Positions 24,891 through 32,170 of a stretch of DNA of 64,000 nt are shown here, piece by piece. Source of the DNA: Candidatus Edwardsbacteria bacterium RifOxyA12_full_54_48 (lineage in GTDB: Bacteria > Edwardsbacteria > AC1 > EtOH8); assembly GCA_001777915.1 (NCBI GenBank), contig MFFN01000004.1, positions 1-64,000 on the forward strand, in the 5' to 3' direction. The notes below the pieces were generated by a model that was given only the letters and a program-made list of their open reading frames with translations, was not told the origin of the DNA and ran no database searches. How positions within the stretch are numbered: the first letter of the stretch is position 1; every line of letters begins with the position of its first letter. The translations under genes and the position numbers were made by a program.

Positions 24891-25901
24891 TTAAACTGTT
24901 TGTTCCCACTTCCAGGCGCTGGACATCATCTCCTCCAGCCCGTGCCGGATCTCCCAGCCCAGCACTTCCCTGGCCTTCCGGTTGTCGGCATAGATGGCCG
25001 GCAGGTCGCCGGGCCGCCGCGGCCCGATCTTATAGTTCAGCTTGATCCCGTTGGCCCGCTCGAAGGCCTTCAGCAGTTCCAGCACCGTGGTGCCGGCGCC
25101 CGACCCCAGGTTGAAGAATTCATGGCGCCGGTCGGGCATTTTGTTCTTGATGTAGGACAGGGCGTCCACGTGGGCCCGGGCGATGTCCATCACGTGGATG
25201 TAGTCCCGGATGCAGCTGCCGTCCCGGGTGGGATAGTCGGAGCCGTGGACGGCCAGCCCCGGCAGGCGCCCGGCGGCGAAGCGGGTGATGTTGGGCACCA
25301 GGTTGTCCGGCCGGCCGGCGGGGTTCTCGCCGATCAGCCCGGAAAGGTGGGCCCCGGCCGGGTTGAAGTAGCGCAAAGAGACGAACCGCCCGGGGTAGCT
25401 GGCGGCCAGGTCCGAGATCATCTGCTCGCCCATCAGCTTGGTCCGGGCGTAGGGGCACTCCGGCTCCCCCAGGGGGGTCTGCTCGGTGGCCGGCAGTTCT
25501 TCCACCCGGCCGTAGACCGTGCAGGAGGAGGAGAACACCAGCTGTCTGACCCCCTGCTTTTCCATGGCCCCCAGCACCGACAGCAGCGAGCCGTTGTTGT
25601 TGGCAAAATACAGCAGGGGATGGGCCACCGATTCGCCCACCGCCTTGTAGGCCGCAAAATGGATCACCGCCTCGATGTCCGGATTTTCGGCGAAGATCCG
25701 CTGGGCGGCCGCCGGGTCCTTGAGGTCGGCCCGGTAATTTTTGACCTCTGTCCCGGTGATCTTCTTGATGCCCTCCAGGGCCGAGCCGTCCGAACGGGAA
25801 AGGTCGTCGGCCGAGACCACCTGGTATCCCCGCTCCAGCAGGCTGACCAGCGTATGCGAGCCTATGTATCCGCATCCCCCGGTGACCAGTACTTTACTCA
25901 T
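24891..25901 (-). CDS. galE: UDP-glucose 4-epimerase
   Basis: Interconverts UDP-glucose and UDP-galactose (or their N-acetyl forms) with bound NAD, supplying galactose-type donors to glycan synthesis. The extended SDR fold is clear: GGCGYIGSH at residues 8-16, the SSSCTVYG catalytic serine segment, YARTK with the catalytic Tyr and Lys, SLRYFNPAGA, and the C-terminal RRPGDLPAIYADNRKAREVLGW block found in GalE. The length of 336 is standard. It is monocistronic and lies between repeat mosaics; its donors would serve the polysaccharide operon. The stop TAA is the first triplet of an AGTTTAAAGTTTAAAG repeat tract. Confidence 0.95.
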   Translation of the reverse strand: MSKVLVTGGCGYIGSHTLVSLLERGYQVVSADDLSRSDGSALEGIKKITGTEVKNYRADLKDPAAAQRIFAENPDIEAVIHFAAYKAVGESVAHPLLYFANNNGSLLSVLGAMEKQGVRQLVFSSSCTVYGRVEELPATEQTPLGEPECPYARTKLMGEQMISDLAASYPGRFVSLRYFNPAGAHLSGLIGENPAGRPDNLVPNITRFAAGRLPGLAVHGSDYPTRDGSCIRDYIHVMDIARAHVDALSYIKNKMPDRRHEFFNLGSGAGTTVLELLKAFERANGIKLNYKIGPRRPGDLPAIYADNRKAREVLGWEIRHGLEEMMSSAWKWEQTV

Positions 25902-25962
25902 GGCTGATATGAATGGTTGATAATGAAGATTAAAGACCTATTGTCGGTACCCGGTCTTTGGT

Positions 25963-26168
25963 TCCCCGCCTTCAGCAATTTTGCCCAGGCAGAAACGGGC
26001 GTATAAAATTCATTGCGGAGCTTGGCTCCCCGCCCCGGTCAAGGAATTTAGTCCGGGGATATCATTCCTGCCGGAAATTGCTGGGCGGTTAAGGCTTCCT
26101 TCGTTTGCTGTGCATGGGTCCTGCTCAGGACATGCTTTTGTTACTTTTCTGGCCTACAGAAAAGTAAA
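25963..26168. repeat. Long palindromic element, copy B, with an internal insertion
   Basis: It matches copy A except that about 39 extra bases stand between GGTTAAGGC and TTTTGTTAC. The extra segment contains the palindromic GTCCTG-C-TCAGGAC core, so a smaller hairpin has apparently entered the larger element. Confidence 0.8.
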
Positions 26169-26442
26169 TTAAGGACCGGCCGCCTGGTTACCATTCTGCC
26201 TCTGATCGGGTCCGTTCACCGCAAAGACGCAAAGGCCGCAAAGGCTACTCACTTACTTGCTTTGCTTTCATCTCCCCTAATAAGGGGAGGATAGGAGGGG
26301 TGTCTTGCCCCTATCAAGGGGAGAGACAGTGGGGTGTCCCCCGTCCCCGGTTACTGTCTACTGACACCTGTATACCGGCCTTTGTTCTTTCAACTTGTAA
26401 CTTTCAGCTTTGAACTGCATCCCCGACCCCGGTCCTGGTTCC

Positions 26443-26608
26443 CCGCCTTCAGCAATTTTGCCCGGACGAACAGGGGCGTGAAAAATTCATTGCAGAGCTC
26501 ATCTCCCCGCCCCGGTCAAGGAATTTAGGCCCTGGCCATCATGGCTTCCGAAATTGCTGGGCGGTTAAGGCTCTTTTGTTACTTTTCTGGCCTACAGAAA
26601 AGTAAATT
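26443..26608. repeat. Long palindromic element, copy C
   Basis: Same ends and hairpin as copies A, B and D. Its interior has GAACAGGGGCGTGAAAAATT and AGAGCTCATCT instead of the more common GGAGCTTGGCT. Confidence 0.85.
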
Positions 26609-26808
26609 AAGGACCGGCCGCCGGTCTGCAGCCGCCGGGCAGAGCTGCAGCGACGAGCTTTTTTCTTTTTGGTTCTTTTTCATTTTGGCGGCACAAAAAA
26701 GAAAAAGAACAACCAATAACGCACCCTGTCCCTACACGGTTATTTTACTTTGAACTTTAAACTTAATGCCGGATACTGCATACCGAATACTGTATACTTC
26801 AAATTGCC

Positions 26809-28746
26809 TTACTTCTTGCTCTCCACTTCCGCCTTCAGTTTCTCGATCAGCTCCTCGATGCTCATCTGCCCGATGTCCCCCTGGCCGTGCTTCCGCAGCG
26901 AGACCCTCCCGGTCTCCATCTCCCGGCCGCCCACCACCGCCATGTAGGGGATCTTCTCCATCTCGGCGTCCCGGATCTTGGCCCCCACCTTCTCCGACCC
27001 CAGGAACATCTTGACCCGGAATCCGGCTCCCTGTACGCTGTCCGCTAAACGCCTGGCATATTCCCCTTGGGCATCGGTGATGTTCATCACCGCCAGCTGG
27101 ACCGGCGCCAGCCACAGCGGGAAGTTCCCGGCGTAGTGCTCGATCAGGATCCCGAAGAAGCGCTCCAGCGACCCCAGCAGGGCCCGGTGCACCATGTAGG
27201 GCCGGTGCTCCCTGCCGTCCTCGCCGATGTAGGTCATGTCGAAGCCCACCGGCATGTTGAAGTCGAACTGGATGGTGGTGCACTGCCACAGCCGCCCCAG
27301 GGAGTCCCGGATCTTGATGTCTATCTTGGGCCCGTAGAACACCGCCTCGCCCTCCATCCTTTCATAGTCGATGTGGCGGGCCTGGAGCGCTTTGACCAGC
27401 GATTCCTCGCCCTTGACCCACATCTCGTCCGAGCCGGCGTACTTGTCCGGATTTTTGGGGTCCCGCACCGACAGCTCTATCTTGACGTCCTTAAAGCCGA
27501 AATCGGCCATGATCGACAGCGAGAAGTCCAGCACCCGCAGTATCTCGTCGTCCATCTGGGCCGGGGTGCAGATGATGTGGGCGTCGTCCTGGGTGAAGCC
27601 CCGCACCCGGAACAGCCCGGTCAGGGTCCCGCTCCGTTCGTAGCGATAGACGGTACCCAGCTCGGCCCAGCGCAGCGGCAGGTCCCGGTAGGAGTAGTGC
27701 CCGGCCTTGTAGATCAGGATCTGCATCGGGCAGTTGACCGGTTTCAGGTAATAGTCGGTGCCGTCGATGTCCAGCGGGGAGTACATGTTCTCCTTGTAGA
27801 ACTTTAAATGGCCCGAGGTCTGCCACACCCATTCCTTGCCGATATGCGGGGTGTAGACGATGTCGTAGCCCCCGGCGAAGTGCCGCTGGCGCCAGTGGTC
27901 CTCCACGATGGACCGCATCCTGGCCCCCTTGGGATGCCAGCACACCAGCCCGGCCCCGGCCTCCTCGTGCAGCGAGAACAGGTCCATCTCCTTGCCCAGC
28001 TTGCGGTGGTCCCGCTTTTTGATCTCCTCCAGCTTCTGGAGGTGGGCCTCCAGCTGCTCCTTCTTGTCGAAGGCGGTGCCGTAGATCCGCTGCAGCATCT
28101 TGCGCTTCTCGTCCCCCCGCCAGTAGGCCCCGGCCACCGACAGCAGCTTGTAGCAGCGCAGCCGCCCGGTGGACGGCAGGTGGGGCCCCCGGCACAGGTC
28201 GGCGAACTGGCCCTGGCGGTAGAGGGATATCTTCTGGCCCTCCGGCAGGTCGTTGATCAGCTCTACTTTATAGCTTTCCCCTTTAGACTTGAAGAACTCC
28301 AGCGCCTCGGCCCGCGACAGTTCCTGCCTGGTGATCGGCAGGTCGCGCTTTACGATCTCGGCCATCTGGGCCTCTATCCTGGCCAGGTCCTCCGGGGCAA
28401 AGGGGGTATCCCGGTCGAAATCGTAGTAGAAGCCGTCCTCGATGGAGGGGCCGATGGCCACCTTGACCCCGGGATACAGCTCGGTGACGGCCTGGGCCAT
28501 CAGATGGCTGGCCGAATGGCGGTATATGTCCCTGCCCTCCGGGGAATCGAAGGTCAGGGCGGTGAAGGCGGCGTCATGGTCGATGGCGGTGCCCAGGTCC
28601 ACGGGCTTACCGTCTATTGTGGCCGCCAGCGAAGCTTTGGCCAGTCCGCTGCCGATGGATCTTACCACCTCGGCGGCGCTGATCCCTTTGGGGTACTCCC
28701 TGACGCTGCCGTCCGGCAGGGTGATCTTGATGCTGTTGCTGTCCAT
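26809..28746 (-). CDS. thrS: Threonyl-tRNA synthetase
   Basis: Charges tRNA-Thr with threonine. The 645 residues show the full bacterial architecture: an N-terminal TGS domain (residues 1-65), the editing domain with HSASHLMAQAV near 77, the class II catalytic core with CWHPKGARMRSIVEDHWRQRH, LKPVNCPMQILIYK (motif 2 region and zinc-binding Cys) and GSLERFFGILIEHYAG (motif 3), and a C-terminal anticodon-binding domain. Length is normal. It stands alone, with a recognisable promoter 50 bp upstream and repeat mosaics on either side. Confidence 0.97.
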   Translation of the reverse strand: MDSNSIKITLPDGSVREYPKGISAAEVVRSIGSGLAKASLAATIDGKPVDLGTAIDHDAAFTALTFDSPEGRDIYRHSASHLMAQAVTELYPGVKVAIGPSIEDGFYYDFDRDTPFAPEDLARIEAQMAEIVKRDLPITRQELSRAEALEFFKSKGESYKVELINDLPEGQKISLYRQGQFADLCRGPHLPSTGRLRCYKLLSVAGAYWRGDEKRKMLQRIYGTAFDKKEQLEAHLQKLEEIKKRDHRKLGKEMDLFSLHEEAGAGLVCWHPKGARMRSIVEDHWRQRHFAGGYDIVYTPHIGKEWVWQTSGHLKFYKENMYSPLDIDGTDYYLKPVNCPMQILIYKAGHYSYRDLPLRWAELGTVYRYERSGTLTGLFRVRGFTQDDAHIICTPAQMDDEILRVLDFSLSIMADFGFKDVKIELSVRDPKNPDKYAGSDEMWVKGEESLVKALQARHIDYERMEGEAVFYGPKIDIKIRDSLGRLWQCTTIQFDFNMPVGFDMTYIGEDGREHRPYMVHRALLGSLERFFGILIEHYAGNFPLWLAPVQLAVMNITDAQGEYARRLADSVQGAGFRVKMFLGSEKVGAKIRDAEMEKIPYMAVVGGREMETGRVSLRKHGQGDIGQMSIEELIEKLKAEVESKK

Positions 28747-28793
28747 GTTGGTTCCCTTTTTCTCTGGTGATAATGCATGTTTTTTAACATTTT

Positions 28794-28823
28794 ATAATAC
28801 CATTATATGCGGCTTAATGTCAA
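28794..28823 (-). promoter_or_regulatory. Promoter of thrS
   Basis: On the minus strand TTGACA (28818-28823) and TATTAT (28794-28799) are 18 bases apart, about 50 bp before the ATG. I see no T-box features in the short leader. Confidence 0.7.
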
Positions 28824-29130
28824 TATATTTTAACAGGTTACGTGGGTTTATAATCGGCAGATCAATGCCGCCGGACCCGGATCATTTTCCGTCCTCTTTC
28901 CTCACACTAAGACACAGAGACTTTATTCTTTAAACTTTATACTGAGCACTGTCTCCTGTGTACTGTCTACTTAAAGAAGACTTTCTACTTTACAAACTTT
29001 CAACTTTTAACTATGTCACCACTTCGAAAGTTTGGTTTTTGCCAACCTCAGTGCAGGCTCTGAGATCTCTTCCCGCCCGACAAGCTGAACGGGCGACAAC
29101 CTTCGATATTTGAAATTCTGCATTTCATGC

Positions 29131-29173
29131 CCACACATTCAACCTGTCAGGCAAGCCAGTCTTCTCAGTGTGA
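29131..29173. repeat. 43-bp TCACAC/GTGTGA element, copy 7
   Basis: The left end reads CCACAC rather than TCACAC; the rest, including the GTGTGA end and the exact length, is kept. Confidence 0.8.
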
Positions 29174-29241
29174 CAGCCTCGGATCATTACAGTCATTGCG
29201 AGCAGGCCTTCGTTTATTCTGACGAAGCAATCCCATATTTT

Positions 29242-29285
29242 GTCACCCTGAGGTATCTCCCCGCCCGCCTAGCTGAACGGGTGAC
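29242..29285. repeat. 44-bp GTCACCC/GGGTGAC element
   Basis: The ends are intact. It follows an ATTGCGA...GAAGCAATCCC element exactly as at 3122-3227, so a two-module block is repeated 26 kb apart. Confidence 0.8.
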
Positions 29286-29591
29286 GATACTCATACATTC
29301 CGCTTTCGCTTCCATGTTTGGCTTCCACGAGCGCCAAAGCTTTAGCGGAAGCAATCCCCTATATTGTCATCCCGGGGCACCATTCAATTTCTAAATTCTA
29401 ATATCGAAATCCTAAACAATATCAAATACCAAAGGATAAAACACTAAACCGTCACGAGTTTTGGATCTGGTGCTTAGTGCTTGTTTAGTGTTTAGTAATT
29501 CGTATTAAGTAATTACCGCTGCTGCTGCTTCCCGCCCGATCCGTATGCATCCGTACCGATCCGTGTTAATCTGTGTGCTATTGGTCCCCAC

Positions 29592-29634
29592 TCACACATT
29601 CAACCTGTCAGGCAAGCCGGCCTTCTCAGTGTGA
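29592..29634. repeat. 43-bp TCACAC/GTGTGA element, copy 8
   Basis: The ends are intact, and the inner arms read CCTGTCAGGCAAG. It is followed within 60 bp by a long element, the same order as the truncated copy at about 24535 and the long element at 24578. Confidence 0.85.
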
Positions 29635-29687
29635 CAGGCTTTCAGCTTTTCTCTTTAAGCTGCGTCCCAGTCCCCGGGGTCTTGGTA

Positions 29688-29855
29688 CCCCGCCTTCAGC
29701 AATTTTGCCCGGGCGAACAGGGGCGTATAAAATTCATTGCGGAGCTTGGCTCCCCGCCCCGGTCAAGGAATTTAGACCCTGGCCTTCATGGCTTCCGAAA
29801 TTGCTGGGCGGTCAAGGCTCTTTTGTTACTTTTCTGGCCCACAGAAAAGTAAATT
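29688..29855. repeat. Long palindromic element, copy D
   Basis: The same start (CCCCGCCTTCAGCAATTTTG), interior and terminal hairpin as the other three copies; the hairpin loop reads GGCCCAC. Confidence 0.85.
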
Positions 29856-29925
29856 AAGGTCCGGTCGGCTGGTTTCCGTTTCCCATTAAATGACATCCTT
29901 TGCCCGGCCTTTCAGGTGACTATGC

Positions 29926-29968
29926 CCACACATTCAACCTGTCAGGCCAGCCGGCCTTCTCAGTGTGA
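29926..29968. repeat. 43-bp TCACAC/GTGTGA element, copy 9
   Basis: The left end is CCACAC; the right end and the length are exact. Confidence 0.8.
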
Positions 29969-30091
29969 CATGCCGTTAACTTTGGTTATCCAGTAAAGAT
30001 CCGTATGCATCCAATAGATCCGTGTGAATCCCCGCCATTAGCAAGTGGTCCATATAAGCGGGCAAGCGCGTTCTATTGGTCCCCCGTCCGC

Positions 30092-30120
30092 TTGACTTTT
30101 CCCCCTTTATGGGTTATCTT
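30092..30120 (+). promoter_or_regulatory. Promoter of the tmRNA gene
   Basis: TTGACT (30092-30097) and TATCTT (30115-30120) are 17 bases apart. The mature RNA starts about 55 bases after the -10 box, and the interval is filled by an ACTTTAAACTTTAAACTG repeat tract, so a leader must be removed, presumably by RNase P. Confidence 0.6.
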
Positions 30121-30174
30121 TATCATGTCTTCACGTTTCGAACTTTAAACTTTAAACTGTAAACTTAAAAAGGG

Positions 30175-30527
30175 GGGGGCGACAGGTTTCGACGGATCAA
30201 GATAGATCAAAGTGGCATGTCGAGAAGGTCAGAGGGCTCGTTAAAATACTGGCAAGCCATCTAAATGGCAACTATAATTACGCTTTAGCAGCTTAATTTT
30301 AAGCGCTATGTCGCTGTAGGTCTCCGCCCATCGGGCCTGCAAACGACATCGTAAAGAAGGGCTGGTTCCGGGTGATGTCCCGACATTCGGAACGAGATCT
30401 CAGGGGCTGCTCCGACCAGGACCGTGTTTATGCGGGCCTTTAGGAAAAGACAAAACATAAACTAAACATGTAGAGGCTTCGGTTGTTCTTTTTTCGGACG
30501 TGGGTTCGATTCCCACCGCCTCCACCA
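30175..30527 (+). ncRNA. ssrA: Transfer-messenger RNA
   Basis: The RNA rescues stalled ribosomes and tags the unfinished protein. The 5' strand GGGGGCG pairs with CGCCTCC before the encoded ACCA 3' end (acceptor stem), GACAGGTTTCGACGG is the conserved D-loop side, and GTGGG-TTCGATT-CCCAC is the T arm. The tag frame runs from the GCA resume codon at 30252 to TAA at 30294-30296 and encodes ASHLNGNYNYALAA, ending in the ALAA degradation signal. At 353 nt with the CCA encoded, it is a standard one-piece molecule. Two terminator-like hairpins lie downstream. Confidence 0.97.
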
Positions 30528-30680
30528 TTATTCCTCCCTGCTGGACGATAGTCCGCCGAAGTTTTGACGCAGGCGGGCACCATATCCGCTCCAGAGCTTG
30601 GCAGTAGTCCGCCGCCCTGTCCGCCGAAGCAAAAGCGCAGGAGGAAGGCGGGCACCATTCCAAAGTGTAGAGCTAGGCAG

Positions 30681-30713
30681 AAGCCCCGATAGCAGAAGCG
30701 TATCGGGGCTTCC
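30681..30713 (+). terminator. Terminator-like hairpin downstream of ssrA
   Basis: Arms AAGCCCCGATA and TATCGGGGCTT with a 9-base loop. There is no long T run after it, so efficiency is uncertain. The same stem recurs 305 bp further on, so it may be a dispersed element used as a terminator. Confidence 0.5.
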
Positions 30714-30985
30714 TATTACACCCCGGCGTTTTCCCTGATCCGCCACAGGCGGATATGTGGGGTCCGGGGGCTTTGACGGCTTGGCACCAGGGACTATGCA
30801 TTTCTCCGGCAAATACAACTTGACCGCTGATGCCAAAATCATGATATGTGACGTTAGTTCCAAAGCCCCCGGCGCTTCTTTGGTTCTTTCTTGGCGCCAA
30901 GAAAGAACAGGGACAGTTGAAATGCTTTCTTCTAAAAGTACCCGGTAAGAAACGCAGTTTGGCATCAAGCTCCAGAGCGCGGCAG

Positions 30986-31016
30986 AAGCCCCGATAGCAT
31001 GACCTATCGGGGCTTT
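30986..31016 (+). terminator. Second terminator-like hairpin of the same family
   Basis: Arms AAGCCCCGATAG and CTATCGGGGCTT around a 6-base loop, followed by TAATAATTT. Confidence 0.5.
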
Positions 31017-31121
31017 AATAATTTCTATTCTTGGTTATCACCTTTACTTGGCTGGCGAAGTATGAGCCGGACAAGCTGAACGGGCGGCAACCTTAGATAT
31101 TCTAAATTCTGCATTCCACGC

Positions 31122-31164
31122 TCACACATTCAACCTGTCGGGCAATCCGACCTTCTCCGTGTGA
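31122..31164. repeat. 43-bp TCACAC/GTGTGA element, copy 10
   Basis: The ends are intact; the interior has CCTGTCGGGCAATCCGACC, with compensating changes in the inner palindrome. The length is again exactly 43. Confidence 0.8.
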
Positions 31165-31373
31165 CAGGCTTTCCACTTTTCGCTTTCTGCTTTCAGCTTT
31201 AAGCTGGGTAGCGTCCCATTGTTCCCCGTTCTCTCCCGGCGCAGGTCCTTCATTTGTCAAAACTGATGGTCTTTTCAGGATGACGCGCCTTTTATGCTTT
31301 GAGCTTTCCGCTTTCCGCTTTTCGCTCAAAGTCCCCGTCCTTCCCCCGCTGACCCCTGCCCGGCCAGGCAACG

Positions 31374-31904
31374 CTACTGGGTCATCTGCTTGGCAAAGGC
31401 GGTGATGGTGGGTTTGAGGTCGATGTCGCTTACCGGGTATTCGAAGATCTTCTGCAGGTACGGTTTCATCTTCTGGTGGGCCTCGCCGAACCCCTGCGAC
31501 GACTCCCGGGCGTCCCACCGCCACTTGTCGGCCAGGTCCACCTTGCGGTCGTATTCCCTGGCCCCGTTGGCCTGCTCCTCGCAGTCCAAAAACTCGGTGC
31601 CGAAGACAAAGCCCGCCTTCTTGGCCTTGCTCAGCAGGTCTATGAAGTCGGTGTTGAACCGCCGCAGCTTCTTCGAGGAGGGCGGGTACACCAGGATGGC
31701 CTGCTTGCGCAGCGTTTCGATGTTGGCCGAGAACTTGTCGAAATCGGCCGGCAGGTAGTTGTTGAAGTTGTTGGCCAGCTCGGCATACTGCACCACCAGC
31801 GGCCGCATGGCGCGGAGATACTCCTGGTCGCGGGGGGCCGGCCCGCAGCCGGCCGCTGAGAGGACGGCCGAAAAACATGCCGCGGCAATGATGAAATATC
31901 GCAT
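31374..31904 (-). CDS. Lipoprotein of unknown function
   Basis: Residues 1-20 form a signal peptide ending in the lipobox LSAAGC, with the modified cysteine at about position 20. The mature part is helical and charged (VVQYAELANNFNNYLPADFDKFSANIETLRKQA) with no recognised domain. No Asp follows the cysteine, so sorting to the outer membrane is plausible. It stands alone between a repeat region and the ftsE spacer. I do not recognise the family. Confidence 0.75.
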   Translation of the reverse strand: MRYFIIAAACFSAVLSAAGCGPAPRDQEYLRAMRPLVVQYAELANNFNNYLPADFDKFSANIETLRKQAILVYPPSSKKLRRFNTDFIDLLSKAKKAGFVFGTEFLDCEEQANGAREYDRKVDLADKWRWDARESSQGFGEAHQKMKPYLQKIFEYPVSDIDLKPTITAFAKQMTQ

Positions 31905-32170
31905 TTTTACCTCCCGGTTAAATAATATCTATTTCCCTCTCCTAATGCTTTAGGGGAGGGTAGGGTGGGGTCCGTTCCCTGTCCGTTTTTCGATCCACCA
32001 CCGAGCACACAGAGACGATTTAGTTAACAGTTATTTATTGGTTAATCCATAAAGATCAGCGGGTATCAGCGTCCCGTCCGCCCCCGTCCTAAATCACACA
32101 AATCTAACCACACTTTCCCCCCGATACCCCTGTCACCTGGTCCCCGTAATCTGATCCCTGTAATCCGATC
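31905..32170. repeat. Repeat spacer between ftsE and the lipoprotein gene
   Basis: A CCCTCTCCTAATGCTTTAGG palindrome of the family seen at 269 lies at about 31934-31972, followed by an ACCGAGCACACAGAGACG tract, GATCAGCGGGTATCAGCG, and iterated CCCCGTAATCTGATCCCTG/TAATCCGATC ending at the ftsE stop codon. No ftsX is present. Confidence 0.7.

Larger units (their letters stand above)
25902..26808. repeat. Repeat mosaic between galE and thrS
   Basis: No gene is supported in 900 bp. Two long elements at 25963-26168 and 26443-26608, a CACCGCAAAGACGCAAAGGCC tract (about 26218-26245), a CTCCCCTAATAAGGGGAGG palindrome with relatives (about 26270-26340), a hairpin-forming TTCTTTTTGGTTCTTTTTC...GAAAAAGAAC pair (about 26660-26710), and ACTTTAAACTTAATGCCGGATACTGCATACCGAATACTGTATAC tracts (about 26750-26800) that reach the thrS stop codon. 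Confidence 0.75.
28824..30091. repeat. Repeat mosaic of about 1.3 kb between thrS and the tmRNA gene
   Basis: No gene is supported. In order: TACTGAGCACTGTCTCCTG-type iterations (about 28940-28970), a tract shared with 1699-1782 (29014-29100), a 43-bp element (29131-29173), an ATTGCGAGCAGG...GACGAAGCAATCCC element (about 29180-29235), a GTCACCC/GGGTGAC element (29242-29285), a CCGCTTTCGC...TTTAGCGG element (about 29299-29355), iterated TTTAGTG tracts (about 29460-29500), an ATCCGTATGCATCCG tract (about 29540-29580), a 43-bp element (29592-29634), a long element (29688-29855), a 43-bp element (29926-29968), and another ATCCGTATGCATCC tract with the CCGCCATTAGCAAG module (about 29998-30070). 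Confidence 0.75.
30528..31373. repeat. Repeat and hairpin region downstream of the tmRNA gene
   Basis: No gene is supported. Two related GTCCGCCGAAG...GGCGGGCACCAT hairpins (about 30549-30583 and 30616-30659) precede a GCCCCGATA hairpin (30681-30711). A perfect 26-bp palindrome at 30883-30908 (arms GTTCTTTCTTGGC and complement) comes next, then a near copy of the GCCCCGATA hairpin (30986-31016), a 43-bp element (31122-31164) and TTCCGCTTTTCGCTTTCTGCTTTC-like iterations (about 31170-31205 and 31300-31330). Confidence 0.75.

Noticed and set aside
24900-25907. 335-codon plus-strand open frame across galE
   Set aside because: It is the antisense shadow of a clear galE gene in GC-rich DNA; the predicted protein is low-complexity (Gly, Pro, His, Val) and shows no family features.
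27808-28770. 320-codon plus-strand open frame across thrS
   Set aside because: Antisense shadow of thrS.
30400-30663. Minus-strand open frames over the tmRNA 3' half (87 and 72 codons)
   Set aside because: They are antisense to a firmly identified tmRNA. The VEAVGIEPTSEK-like string is the well-known false protein produced from tmRNA/tRNA 3' ends.
31102-31878. 258-codon minus-strand frame overlapping the lipoprotein gene
   Set aside because: It is a different frame of the same strand, reads into the repeats, and lacks the signal peptide and lipobox that support the other frame.
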